A stretch of 64,000 nt of DNA, taken from the NCBI GenBank assembly GCA_944800085.1, contig CALYLO010000005.1, forward strand, positions 372,001 through 436,000. The letters run 5' to 3'. This DNA comes from Paenibacillus melissococcoides (lineage in GTDB: Bacteria; Bacillota; Bacilli; Paenibacillales; Paenibacillaceae). The position numbers were made by a program, and so were the translations under genes. The notes below the pieces were generated by a model. It was not told the origin of the DNA, made no database searches, and saw only the letters and a list, made by a program, of their open reading frames with translations. Shown here in pieces: positions 43,588-52,146 of this stretch. Each line of letters begins with the position of its first letter. Within the stretch, counting starts at the first letter, position 1.

Positions 43588-44269
43588 TCCACGCCACCTC
43601 CTGTGCCTGAAATACCGGTCCGTCTGAGCAGACCTTGCGGTTGCCGCTTGCCGTACGCACGGAGCAGCCGTAGCAGGCTCCGATGCCGCAAGCCATTCTT
43701 TTCTCCAGAGACACGAACAGCTTCGTCTCCAACCCTTCCGCCATGCGGGCTGCCGCCTCCATCATCCCTAGCGGTCCGCATACAATAATATTGTCGTATT
43801 TCTTCATATCGACATCATGCAGCAGATCCGCATCGACTCGGACGACAAGCTCGCGCGCATAGGGAACGAACGCTTCCGTCATATAGGACGCCGCCCGGAA
43901 TCCGAGATAAATATCCGGCTTGTCGAGCTGTCTCGCCGTGTAGAGCAGGGGCGCGATGCCGATGCCTCCGCCAACTAACGCGGTCTTCCCCTCCACTTCG
44001 GGAAACCCGTTGCCAAAAGGCCCCTCCAGTTGAATCGTATCGCCCGGGCGAAGACTGGCGAACCGGGCCGTTCCTTCGCCGCCGGCTTTGTACAAAAACT
44101 GGATAGAGTCCGGCTCCAAATTGTGAATACTGATCGGGCGGGACAGAACCGGATAATGGTTCCATGCCCGGAGCATATAGAATTGCCCCATCCGGCCTGC
44201 AAAAGCGCCTTCTACTGTCATGAGATAAACATCTTGAGCTATCTGATTGTTGGAAAGAATCTTATGCAC
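43568..44269 (-). CDS. pyrK: Dihydroorotate dehydrogenase electron-transfer subunit PyrK
   Basis: 233 residues from the GTG at 44269, which has AAAGGAGC upstream; the longer frame to 44422 reads a non-conserved stretch. FAD/NAD ferredoxin reductase fold: RPISIHN (FAD), GGEGTARFASLRPGD, LVGGGIGIAPLLY (NAD), CGPLGMMEAAA. C-terminal [2Fe-2S] cysteines in CGIGACYGCSVRT and KVCSDGPVF. Couples PyrD to NAD. Confidence 0.92.
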   Translation of the reverse strand: MHKILSNNQIAQDVYLMTVEGAFAGRMGQFYMLRAWNHYPVLSRPISIHNLEPDSIQFLYKAGGEGTARFASLRPGDTIQLEGPFGNGFPEVEGKTALVGGGIGIAPLLYTARQLDKPDIYLGFRAASYMTEAFVPYARELVVRVDADLLHDVDMKKYDNIIVCGPLGMMEAAARMAEGLETKLFVSLEKRMACGIGACYGCSVRTASGNRKVCSDGPVFQAQEVAWNEKLSV

Positions 44270-44414
44270 GTCTCTGCTCCTTTGTTCACCTTTAGCAATT
44301 CTACTATGCCTGTAACGGCGCCATTCATCTGTGATGCAGGTCACGTTGGGCATAAATCGGCGCCAGAACGGACATAACAAGAAGACAGGTGTAATCGGGA
44401 AGGGAGGAAGATCA

Positions 44415-45524
44415 TTGCGCACAAAACAGATATGCTGTCTGCTGGTGTGCCTGGTAGGAGTGGCCGGCTGCTTTCCGCGCTCGCATCAGGCTGCCCCGGA
44501 TCCGAAGCTGAACTCGTTGGAAACGAACCAGCCATCTGCGGAGTTGGGGATGGCATCGAGACAGCCGCTCCATGAATTGGAAGGACGGCCCGAGACGGGC
44601 AAACGCACGATCTCCTTCGTCCTGCAGGACAAGCCGCGCCCGCGCCCTCATCAGCCTCTGCCTTTGCCCAAGTTCCGCTTGACGATGAAGGGCTCTGCCC
44701 GCAAGGAAGCCGCCAATGAAAAGCTCCGTTCCGACACCTTGGTACAGAAGGACGCAGAACAGAAATCCGCCATGAAGCCAAAGGAGACGCCGCTCCCGGA
44801 GCCAGCCCAATCCGCTTCGCAAAATACGAAAACCGGAATAAGCCAGCGCCATTTAAGCCTGGCCCAGCTTCGAATGAAGTACCCGCATATTTTCAAGCTT
44901 CATGGCTCCAAGCGCGGACTTCGCCGAGTTGCCCTTACCTTCGATGATGTCCCTGATAACCGGATCACTCCGCTTGTGCTGGATATTTTGCGGGAGCATA
45001 ACATTCGCGCGACCTTCTTCCTCGTGGGCTCTCGGGCCAAAGCCCATCCCGAGCTGGTTCGGCGAATTGTCCGGGAAGGCCATATTATCGGCAATCATTC
45101 TTATAGCCATCCGTTAATGACGAAGCTGTCGCTGCCTGCCTTCGAGCAGCAAGTGAAGGATGCGGAACGGGTCATTGAAGAGATTATCGGTTACAAGCCA
45201 AGATTCTATCGTCCTCCCTTCGGAGAGATCAATGAAGAGCAGTTGAAATGGGCTGGGGATCACGGCTATCTGGTCGTCAATTGGGACGTCGATTCCAACG
45301 ACTGGCGCGGCTTGGACGCCAAGGAAGTATATGACAACGTAATAAGCGGTGTCAGACCCGGTTCAATCGTGCTTCAACATGCGGGAGGAAGCAAGCAAAA
45401 CCATTACTTGCAAGGAACGGTCAAAGCGCTTCCCTCCATTATAAAGGAATTGAAGAAGCAGCGTTACCGCTTCGTCACCGTACCGGAGCTGCTGCAGGAT
45501 CGCAAGGATAAGAAAGACAATTGA
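44415..45524 (+). CDS. Polysaccharide deacetylase lipoprotein (NodB domain)
   Basis: 369 residues from the TTG at 44415 (GGGAGG, 7-bp spacing). A lipoprotein signal peptide ends LVGVAGC. Residues about 25-160 are a basic, Pro/Lys-rich linker. The NodB homology domain follows: ALTFDDVPDNRITPLVLDIL (motif 1, TFDD), NHSYSHPLMTKL (motif 2, HSxxH), YRPPFGEINEEQLKWA (motif 3), NWDVDSNDW (motif 4) and SIVLQHAGGSKQN (motif 5). De-N-acetylates peptidoglycan or another N-acetyl glucan at the cell surface. The VALTFDDxPD form is typical of Bacillus PdaA-type enzymes. Confidence 0.9.
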   Translation: MRTKQICCLLVCLVGVAGCFPRSHQAAPDPKLNSLETNQPSAELGMASRQPLHELEGRPETGKRTISFVLQDKPRPRPHQPLPLPKFRLTMKGSARKEAANEKLRSDTLVQKDAEQKSAMKPKETPLPEPAQSASQNTKTGISQRHLSLAQLRMKYPHIFKLHGSKRGLRRVALTFDDVPDNRITPLVLDILREHNIRATFFLVGSRAKAHPELVRRIVREGHIIGNHSYSHPLMTKLSLPAFEQQVKDAERVIEEIIGYKPRFYRPPFGEINEEQLKWAGDHGYLVVNWDVDSNDWRGLDAKEVYDNVISGVRPGSIVLQHAGGSKQNHYLQGTVKALPSIIKELKKQRYRFVTVPELLQDRKDKKDN

Positions 45525-45544
45525 AACCGCGCCGAACGCAAAAA

Positions 45545-45574
45545 CACCCCCTGCCGCTATATGGACAGGGGGTG
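45545..45574. terminator. Bidirectional terminator
   Basis: Stem CACCCCCTG / CAGGGGGTG with a 12-base loop between two convergent genes. Confidence 0.75.
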
Positions 45575-45592
45575 AACCTATGCTGATATGAA

Positions 45593-46363
45593 TTAAGACA
45601 TAATGTACACTTCGACATTTTGAATGCCGAAAGTGCTGCCGGTCTGCTTGCTAACCGGAACGAAAATATCGATCTTGTTGCCATTGATGGCGCCGCCGAT
45701 ATCGCGGGCTTCCGCGATGAATCCGCCTTGGGGCAGATGCTTGAACTGATAGCCGGTAATGAACAGCTTCGTTCCCAATGGAATGACCTTCGGATCAACG
45801 GCTACCGTACCCAGCTTCAATGGGTTGCCGAAGTAATCGACAGCGCCCCATTTTCCGTTTTCACTCGCATGGGCCGTATATGCAGTGGCTTTCATGTTTA
45901 CTTTCTTTTTATATGTCATCTCCTTGCCGGAGACCGTAATTACGTTCTTGTTCGCCGCTGTCGCAACCTGCTTCGCTTTCACCTGGGCTTGCGGCTTCGC
46001 TGCCGGTGCCGCTGCCTTTTCGGCAGCCGCTGGCTTGTCCGCTGGTGCTTCAGCCTTATCCGCTTCCGATGCGGCCTCATCCATATCGGCTTCAATCAAT
46101 GCAGGGCTCTCTTCTTCCACTGCAAGACCTTGCAAGGTCTTTTTCGGAAGCTCCAGCTTCAGCCCTCCGTAAATATTCTTCGGATCGATGTTAGGGTTCG
46201 CCTTCATCAAGACATCCAGATCAATTTGATGCTTCTTGGCAAGCGAGTAGAAGGTATCACCTTCCTGAGCGATGTAGGGTTCGGCATAAACCGGCATCAT
46301 TTGAAATACAAGATTCAATCCCAGCAATGCCGCTCCAAGCTTGAGTGTCATTCTTTTCCGCAT
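45593..46363 (-). CDS. LysM and 3D domain cell-wall protein
   Basis: 256 residues; start at ATG 46363 (ATG 46372 also possible, both close to AAGGAGG). Signal peptide to about residue 27 (MMPVYAEP). LysM at about 28-72 (YIAQEGDTFYSLAKKHQIDL ... NPNIDPKNIYGGLKL) binds glycan. An Ala/Pro/Lys/Glu-rich linker follows. The C-terminal 3D domain (about 155-256) has its three Asp regions: WGAVDYFGNPL, TVAVDPKVIPLGT, EARDIGGAI...KIDIFV, like MltA lytic enzymes and YocH-type autolysins. A c-di-AMP riboswitch lies in its leader, so turgor and cell-wall state likely set its expression. Confidence 0.9.
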   Translation of the reverse strand: MRKRMTLKLGAALLGLNLVFQMMPVYAEPYIAQEGDTFYSLAKKHQIDLDVLMKANPNIDPKNIYGGLKLELPKKTLQGLAVEEESPALIEADMDEAASEADKAEAPADKPAAAEKAAAPAAKPQAQVKAKQVATAANKNVITVSGKEMTYKKKVNMKATAYTAHASENGKWGAVDYFGNPLKLGTVAVDPKVIPLGTKLFITGYQFKHLPQGGFIAEARDIGGAINGNKIDIFVPVSKQTGSTFGIQNVEVYIMS

Positions 46364-46385
46364 ATAGTGCATGTTCCTCCTTAAG

Positions 46386-46530
46386 ATAGCCTGCGAGGTT
46401 AGTTGTCGGATTCGGGTCAAGGAGTACCCTACATGCTGGCGATCCACCAGCTCTGATTCACCCCAAGGCGCTCATCCCGTTGCGAAATGAACACCGGTCA
46501 ATCATCCCCCGTACAATGTTCGGCTCGAGT
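46386..46530 (-). ncRNA. c-di-AMP riboswitch (ydaO/yuaA class)
   Basis: On the minus strand the leader has the conserved ydaO pieces in order: ACGGGGGATGATTGACCGG, GGGGTGAATC, GTAGGGTACTCC, TTGACCCGAATCCGACAACT and AACCTCGCAGGC, 10-20 bp before AAGGAGG of the LysM-3D gene. A -10 TATGAT (46539-46534) is just upstream. This class normally turns off cell-wall and osmotic genes when c-di-AMP binds, by forming a terminator; none is obvious here, so control of the ribosome site is possible. Confidence 0.85.
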
Positions 46531-46664
46531 TGCATCATATCACAATTTTGTAACCTATGCGCATGCAGTTAATGGCAATCAAACAATAACATGCCTCGAT
46601 AGCCTTTAAACTGGGCCAAAACGACGTATAAAAGCGCTTCATCCGGTTCAAAAGGGAACAGGTA

Positions 46665-46681
46665 TGTAACAAAATTGTAAC
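46665..46681 (+). promoter_or_regulatory. WalR-box-like direct repeat
   Basis: TGTAAC-AAAAT-TGTAAC, exact fit to the WalR consensus TGTWAH-N5-TGTWAH. It lies about 140 bp upstream of the riboswitch promoter of the LysM-3D gene. Related TTACAAAATTGT/TTACAAATTTGTAA motifs are at 46540-46553 and 46705-46718. Confidence 0.4.
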
Positions 46682-46959
46682 CAGCGATTATTACTATATC
46701 ATAGATTACAAATTTGTAAACAGTTTTGGCCCTTCCTATTATTGGACATGCCCAATCAACTGGTGCTACGCCGCTTTTGAGCAATCTCCCGCTCCATCAG
46801 GGGTCTCGCCGTCTATGAGCCTCTCGCCCTGCCCGTCAGGTGTCTTGCAGCCTTTGGGTCACTCTCCCCATACGTCAGGTTTCCCTGTTATTGGGCAGCT
46901 TCAGTGCATAAGATTCCATTGTTCATGGGCCAATTCTCCTGATTTCTCCTGCTTGATGG

Positions 46960-47086
46960 GGATACTGCTTATAAGTGACCAAAAAGAGTCATCCGCTACC
47001 TGCTGCTCCAGTGGGATAATACTTATAAGAGCCCAGCACAGAGTCTTTCCGCTATCTGTTCTATTGGGATAATGTGCATATAAGGC
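46960..47086. repeat. TTATAAG intergenic repeats, second locus
   Basis: GGGGATACTGCTTATAAG, GGGATAATACTTATAAG and GGGATAATGTGCATATAAG are spaced 54-55 bp (46968, 47022, 47077). The same unit as at 28571-28638. The rest of the 46560-47270 interval has no gene. Confidence 0.7.
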
Positions 47087-47187
47087 AAGGGAATTACATC
47101 CGAAACAAGAAGGGGATTAGGTGCGAAGCTTCCTTTTCACATGATGAGGAAACGTTACTTTCTTCACTTTTCGGTGGCCTATACAAA

Positions 47188-47212
47188 AACCAGCCGGAAG
47201 TCCCGGCTGGTT
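47188..47212 (-). terminator. Terminator of the amino-acid ABC operon
   Basis: Stem AACCAGCCGG / CCGGCTGGTT with a 5-base loop, followed on the minus strand by TTTTTGT. Confidence 0.85.
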
Positions 47213-47277
47213 GCGGCCTTGGAGCGGTCAATGGTTAGCCGTTTCCATCTACTTTTAGTTATGCCCGTTCGCGAGCA

Positions 47278-48000
47278 TTAGAGAACCTGTCCGAGGAATT
47301 CCTGCGTACGGGGGTGCTGCGGCGCCGAGAACAACTGCTGCGGCGTTCCCTGCTCGACGATATGCCCGCCATCCATGAATACGATGCGATCTCCGACCTC
47401 GCGAGCAAATCCCATCTCATGCGTTACGATAACCATCGTCATCCCGTCTCGGGCGAGCGACTTCATGACTTCCAGCACTTCGCCGACCATCTCGGGATCC
47501 AGGGCGGATGTCGGCTCGTCGAACAGCATGACATGCGGCTCCATCGCCAATGCCCGCGCAATCGCAATGCGCTGCTTCTGTCCGCCCGACAGCTGGTCAG
47601 GGTAAGCGGATGCCTTGTCGGCCAATCCGACCTTCTTCAGGAGTTCCATCGCGGTCGCCTCCGCTTCCGCCTTGCTCTTCCCTTTCACTTTAATCGGAGC
47701 CAGCGTAATGTTGTCCATCACCGACATATGCGGGAACAGGTTGAACGATTGGAAGACCATGCCCATTTTGGTGCGCGTTGCATTAATATCATGCTTTTTA
47801 TCATTAATTTTCATGCCTTCGAACAAAATATCACCCGCGGTCGGTGTCTCCAATAGATTGAGACAGCGGAGAAAGGTGCTCTTCCCCGATCCGCTCGGCC
47901 CGATAACAACGACGACTTCCCCTTGCTCGATCGTCATGTTCAAGCCATTCAAAATGTTCAGCTCTCCGTACGATTTATGCAGATCACGAATTTCGATCAT
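47278..48000 (-). CDS. Polar amino acid ABC transporter ATPase (GlnQ type)
   Basis: 240 residues. ABC ATPase: Walker A GPSGSGKSTFLRC, Q-loop MVFQSFNLFPHMSVMDNITL, signature LSGGQKQRIAIARAL, Walker B HVMLFDEPTSALDPEM, switch His in VTHEMGFAREV. Powers uptake with the permease gene it overlaps by 17 bp and the binding protein upstream. The family imports Gln, Arg, His, cystine or similar; which one cannot be told from sequence alone. Confidence 0.93.
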   Translation of the reverse strand: MIEIRDLHKSYGELNILNGLNMTIEQGEVVVVIGPSGSGKSTFLRCLNLLETPTAGDILFEGMKINDKKHDINATRTKMGMVFQSFNLFPHMSVMDNITLAPIKVKGKSKAEAEATAMELLKKVGLADKASAYPDQLSGGQKQRIAIARALAMEPHVMLFDEPTSALDPEMVGEVLEVMKSLARDGMTMVIVTHEMGFAREVGDRIVFMDGGHIVEQGTPQQLFSAPQHPRTQEFLGQVL

Positions 48001-48649
48001 TCTTCTTCAACTTCCTTTCCAGCAGGCCGATTGCCTTCGACAACGGAATCGTCAGCACGAGGTACATCATGGCTGCTCCAAGGAGCGGCCCCATAGCCGT
48101 ATACGTTTTGCTGCGGATAATATCCGTCTGGAACATAATGTCCATGATTCCGATCAGGCTGACAATCGAGCTCTCCTTGATAATGGTCACGAACTCGTTC
48201 CCAATCGCCGGAATGACCGTACGGAAAGCCTGCGGCAAAATAATATAGCGCATCGTCATGCCTTTGGTCATGCCAAGCGAACGTGCCGCTTCCGCCTGCC
48301 CTCTATCCACAGCCTGGATACCTGACCGGAAAATTTCCGCCAAATAAGCCGAGCTGTTAATCGAGACGGCGATCGCGCCGGATGTGAATTTGCTGAACTC
48401 GATGCCGAACTGCGCCAGTCCGAAATGAATAATAAACAATTGCACCAGCAGCGGCGTGCCGCGAAGCAGCTCAATATAGACGACCGCGAACCAATTCAAC
48501 GGCTTGAAAGGCCCAATCCTCATCAAAACAATAATAACGCCTAGCACGAAGCCGGCGAGCACCGCCACCAGCGAGAGCAGCACCGTAATCTGGGCTCCGG
48601 ATAAATAATCCCATTTATATTCCCATAGCATTGAGAGCCAGTCCAACAA
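47984..48649 (-). CDS. Polar amino acid ABC transporter permease (GlnP/HisM type)
   Basis: 221 residues from a TTG start at 48649 (GGAAAGGGG upstream). Four to five membrane helices. The EAA loop RGQAEAARSLGMTKGMTMRY is intact; the N-terminal part YLSGAQITVLLSLVAVLAGF is typical of amino-acid permeases of the HisMQ family. Likely a homodimer, as only one permease gene is present. Confidence 0.93.
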   Translation of the reverse strand: MLDWLSMLWEYKWDYLSGAQITVLLSLVAVLAGFVLGVIIVLMRIGPFKPLNWFAVVYIELLRGTPLLVQLFIIHFGLAQFGIEFSKFTSGAIAVSINSSAYLAEIFRSGIQAVDRGQAEAARSLGMTKGMTMRYIILPQAFRTVIPAIGNEFVTIIKESSIVSLIGIMDIMFQTDIIRSKTYTAMGPLLGAAMMYLVLTIPLSKAIGLLERKLKKNDRNS

Positions 48650-48696
48650 CAGCCTCTTCCCCTTTCCAATCTCTGCCTGTCATGTGATAGAACGAA

Positions 48697-48721
48697 AAAG
48701 AGCGGCTTGCGCCGCCTCTTT
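48697..48721 (-). terminator. Hairpin between binding-protein and permease genes
   Basis: On the minus strand AAAGAGGCGGC-GCAA-GCCGCTCTTTTTCG. It should end part of the transcripts after the binding protein, giving the excess of that subunit usual for such systems. Confidence 0.75.
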
Positions 48722-48741
48722 CTCCCCGCGTGTATCGGGCA

Positions 48742-49530
48742 TTATTGCTCTTCCGCCATCTGGGTCGCCTTCGTAATGAACTCGTCCAGCTTGCCCTCCG
48801 ATTTCAGGCGGGCAATTGTCTTGTTCGCGGCTTCGACCATCTTCGGACTGCCTTTGCGGAAGCCGATGACATAGCCATCGCTCGCTGGCTGCAGGACTGC
48901 ATCCGACATCTCCAGTTCAGGACGGTTCGCGGCATAGGCCTTCGCGACCGGTTTCTCGACGATGACCGCCTCGATCCGGTTCGACTCCAGCGCCAAGACA
49001 AGATCGCTTACCTTGGCCAGCAATTCAGGCTGCGCTTCCGGAATCTGTGAGATGACATTCTCAAAAGTCGAGCCTTTCTGAACCCCGATCTTCATCCCTT
49101 TCAGATCTTCCGGAGTCTTGTACTTGTCCTTGTCGGCGGCACGCACGATGACGCCTGCCTCAGCCAGGTAGTACGGATCAGAGAAATCTACCGCCTTGGC
49201 CCGCTCCGGAGTTGGATCCATACCGGAGATAACCATGTCCAGCTTGTCCGAATTCAGCGCTTCAATTAATGATTCGAACTTCATATCATCGACCTTTAGT
49301 TCAACGCCCAGATCCTTCGCAATCTCGTTCGCCAAGTCGATGTCGAATCCGACAATTTCATCCTTGCCGTTTATCGTCTTGTGGAACTCGAATGGCGGAT
49401 AATCGGCGCTCACGCCGACAACGAGCGTCTTTTTGCTCATGATATTATCGTAACTATCTCCTTTGGCTCCGCAGCCAACCAGGATGGCCATTAATAGCGT
49501 ACTTACCGCTAAAATCTTCATTGTTCTCAC
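48742..49530 (-). CDS. Amino acid-binding lipoprotein of ABC transporter
   Basis: 262 residues from GTG 49530 (ATG 49521 possible). A lipoprotein signal peptide ends LMAILVGC. Solute-binding type 3 domain: VVGVSADYPPFEFHKTINGK, IVGFDIDLANEIAKDL, LNSDKLDMVISGMDPTPERA, VDFSDPYY, IGVQKGSTFENV. The conserved Asp and Arg that hold the amino acid alpha groups (near DMVISGMDPTPERA) are present. The substrate is not assigned. Confidence 0.92.
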   Translation of the reverse strand: MRTMKILAVSTLLMAILVGCGAKGDSYDNIMSKKTLVVGVSADYPPFEFHKTINGKDEIVGFDIDLANEIAKDLGVELKVDDMKFESLIEALNSDKLDMVISGMDPTPERAKAVDFSDPYYLAEAGVIVRAADKDKYKTPEDLKGMKIGVQKGSTFENVISQIPEAQPELLAKVSDLVLALESNRIEAVIVEKPVAKAYAANRPELEMSDAVLQPASDGYVIGFRKGSPKMVEAANKTIARLKSEGKLDEFITKATQMAEEQ

Positions 49531-50039
49531 TATACTTCATCCCCACTTCTCTGATTATCCTTCCTTCCCATGATAGGAGGATTTCGGTCGCTCCCAATTA
49601 TACATGATGATGTATAGATATACAATGGTTCAGAACAAAAAAGATGCTGGCATGGCCGCTTTTCCGGGGGAATTCACCAATTGAACAAATAAACGGCAGT
49701 CAATTGTCGCAAGGCAACCGCTTTATTACTAAAATGTGCACATTTTCGGTTTTTCATCCAATCGCTTGACTGAGCCGGCAATTCCATATTTTTTCTTCAA
49801 TACTTCAATGAACACCCCTTTTTTTGGTACACATTCGATAGGCCAACCATCTGTTTTCTCAGATTATGAGGAGCATCATCCCTTTCCTTCGCCATTTTCG
49901 ATCTATTTTTTGGAATATTCCACCTATTCCAAAGCTTATGTGTCTGAACGCCCCAATATGTATAATTATGTACATATTTACGCATAAAATGACGGGAAGC
50001 ACATGTCTTTGAACACGCGCTTCCCGCCGTTCCCCTTCA
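49531..50039. other. AT-rich intergenic with inverted repeat at 49955-49978
   Basis: No supported gene. It contains AATATGTA-TAATTATG-TACATATT (49955-49978), a possible operator, and one GGGGAATTC half-palindrome at 49666, not paired as at the nar promoters. Hairpin 49993-50026 is listed apart. Confidence 0.4.
49993..50026 (-). terminator. Terminator of the Cache histidine kinase
   Basis: Stem CGGGAAGC / GCTTCCCG with an 18-base loop, 14 bp after the kinase stop. On the minus strand it is followed by TCATTTTAT. Confidence 0.6.
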
Positions 50040-51896
50040 CTAAGCAGGATCAGGCTTCTCTGGAATAAGCGGAAAACGGATATGTATAAGTGTCTTCCCC
50101 GGAACGGATGAGATTTCCATGCTTCCCCGGTGACGATGCACGATACGATAGCAGATGGACAGCCCCAAGCCGGTTCCGCCCGCTTTCGTGGTCAGGAAAG
50201 GGGTTCCCGCCGACTGCAATATCGCGGTATCGAAGCCAAGTCCTTCATCCTCGACCTCAAGATGTATCGCATACTCATCATGCCAGGTCCGAACGGTCAG
50301 CGTCTGGTTTGCTTCCATCGCCTCCAGCCCGTTACGGATCAGATTATGCAGCAGTTGGCGAATTTCTTTTTCATCCATATCGAATTCCGGCACCGGATTC
50401 AGCTCAAGCCGGATCTCCTGACAATCCGTCGTCGCCGCCGCCTGCACGAGCGGATAAATATGAGTAATCACCTCGTTCAATGATTGCTTGCGGAATTCGA
50501 CGACTTTATCCTGAGCCAATGTCAAATATTCCGTAATGATGGAGTTCGCACGCTCGATCTCTTCCATCATCGTGTCGAAATAAACATGCTCCTTGGCATG
50601 CTCCGGTTTGCTGCGGAGCAGCTGCAGAAATCCTTTGACCGTCGTCAGCGGGTTGCGTATCTCATGGCTGAGGGCCGCCGCCATCTCGCCCACAACCTTC
50701 AAGGCGCCCATCCGCTTCATCTCCTGCTCGAGCTGCACTTGCTTGTGAAGCGAATCGGTCATCCGGTTCATATGCTCCGCGAGCAGCCGGAATTCATTGT
50801 GCTGATCATGCTCCACCCGCACATTATAATCCCCTCTCGCAAGCCGGGACGAGGCATCGACCAGACTGCACAAAGGCCGGTGAATGAGACGGCGAATCCA
50901 CATATGTAGAAGCAGTGCGACGACAACCGCAGCCAACGTGAAGGTACAGATCGTCACCCAAGCGACGCGGTAATGAACGGAGTCGATTACCGCGGCCGGA
51001 AGCATAATCATCGCAATCCAGTCCGCTTCTTTCAAACCCACTGTAAAGACAATCATTTTCGTATCCTGATATCGGGTCATGGATGTCGTCTCTGCAGTCT
51101 GCTCGATATCTTTTTTGACCTGCTCGAAAATCGGGATCAAATCTTCATCGAAATCCCGGTACAGATTGGCGAAGATCGTATGCCGCTTATCCGGGTCATA
51201 GAGCAGATCTCCGTCTCTCGTAATGAGCAAGGTCTTGCTGCCAGGATGGAAACTGAGCCGCAAGCCGACCTGCTGCAAATCGTTGTAATGGATGTCGATG
51301 CCGGCCACGCCCAGCAGCAGCCCCTCCTCGTCGTATACGGGGGTGCTAATGGACAGCATAGGCTGATGTGTAAACGGATCGATAAAAGGGGCGGTAATAT
51401 GCGTTCCCCCGCTCTTCACTGCCCCATGATAGTAATCGAAGCGCGAATTGCTCTCGTAGACGGGCGACGAGGCATCGACATGCTGTCCGCTCTTGATCTC
51501 GACAGGCCTGCCATTCTTGTCATATCCGTACCAGATGAAGTGCTTTCCCTGGTTGCGATAATTCGACTGCGCCATGAACCAGTAGCCGTTGACGAATTTG
51601 TTAGGGCTGCCCGCAAAGAGCCTCGTGGCGCTCCTGACGTCGGCCTGCACGTCATCCGACAGCCGATACAGCTCGCGAATAAACCGGGAAAACGTTTCTA
51701 CCGATTTCTTATGATGAAGCAGCGCCGAATCCACTTCGTTCGCAGCCAGCTTCATCTGATTCAAATAATTCTCTGTCATATTGCGCTGAATGATCGATTG
51801 TACCGCCTGATGGGAGAAAAATGAAATGACAGCAAGTGCGGCAATAACGGTCACAATGATGCGGACCATCATCTGCCGGTGAATCGTCCGTAACAT
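50040..51896 (-). CDS. Sensor histidine kinase with extracellular Cache domain
   Basis: 618 residues. N-terminal helix (VRIIVTVIAALAVISFFSHQ), an extracellular dCache domain of about 260 residues (YWFMAQSNYRNQGKHFIWYG, PVYDEEGLLLGVAGIDIHY), second helix near 310-335, HAMP (RRLIHRPLCSLVDASSRLAR), then HisKA with ALSHEIRNPLTTVKGFLQLL (phospho-His) and HATPase with NLIRNGLEAMEA, VEDEGLGFD, TKAGGTGLGLSICYRIVHRH. The catalytic core is like that of Bacillus sporulation kinases (KinA-E) and needs a partner; no response regulator is adjacent. Small-molecule ligand unknown. Confidence 0.9.
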   Translation of the reverse strand: MLRTIHRQMMVRIIVTVIAALAVISFFSHQAVQSIIQRNMTENYLNQMKLAANEVDSALLHHKKSVETFSRFIRELYRLSDDVQADVRSATRLFAGSPNKFVNGYWFMAQSNYRNQGKHFIWYGYDKNGRPVEIKSGQHVDASSPVYESNSRFDYYHGAVKSGGTHITAPFIDPFTHQPMLSISTPVYDEEGLLLGVAGIDIHYNDLQQVGLRLSFHPGSKTLLITRDGDLLYDPDKRHTIFANLYRDFDEDLIPIFEQVKKDIEQTAETTSMTRYQDTKMIVFTVGLKEADWIAMIMLPAAVIDSVHYRVAWVTICTFTLAAVVVALLLHMWIRRLIHRPLCSLVDASSRLARGDYNVRVEHDQHNEFRLLAEHMNRMTDSLHKQVQLEQEMKRMGALKVVGEMAAALSHEIRNPLTTVKGFLQLLRSKPEHAKEHVYFDTMMEEIERANSIITEYLTLAQDKVVEFRKQSLNEVITHIYPLVQAAATTDCQEIRLELNPVPEFDMDEKEIRQLLHNLIRNGLEAMEANQTLTVRTWHDEYAIHLEVEDEGLGFDTAILQSAGTPFLTTKAGGTGLGLSICYRIVHRHRGSMEISSVPGKTLIHIRFPLIPEKPDPA

Positions 51897-52085
51897 AACA
51901 GCCTCCGTTTGGCTCGGCGGCTCTCATTTCTGTCTCGCCAGAGCCCAGTCTCAAAATACTAACGGATTACAATCTTGGACAATGACATGAAGCGATGGTT
52001 TGCGACATTTCCTGCGATGAAGTTCGATCTCATTATAGTAGGTTTTGTCAAACATAGATATCATATCTTCCATTTTCCATAAAAA

Positions 52086-52120
52086 AAGACTTTTGTATAT
52101 GTTATCTATACAAAAGTCTT
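52086..52120 (-). terminator. Terminator of the OmpR/HK operon
   Basis: Stem AAGACTTTTGTATA / TATACAAAAGTCTT, loop of 7; on the minus strand it is followed by TTTTTTTAT, 27 bp after the kinase stop. Confidence 0.85.
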
Positions 52121-52146
52121 ATTCTTTTATACAAAAAGTCATAGGA

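Noticed and set aside
46569..46784. Minus-strand frame of 71 codons
   Set aside because: Lies over the WalR-like box and AT-rich promoter region; no ribosome site or family likeness.
49660..49680. GGGGGAATTCACC as a further NreC-like site
   Set aside because: One arm is degenerate, there is no second palindrome 22 bp away and no nitrate-related gene follows.
49736..49987. Small frames on both strands of the AT-rich spacer
   Set aside because: No ribosome site or conserved motif; composition is that of spacer DNA.
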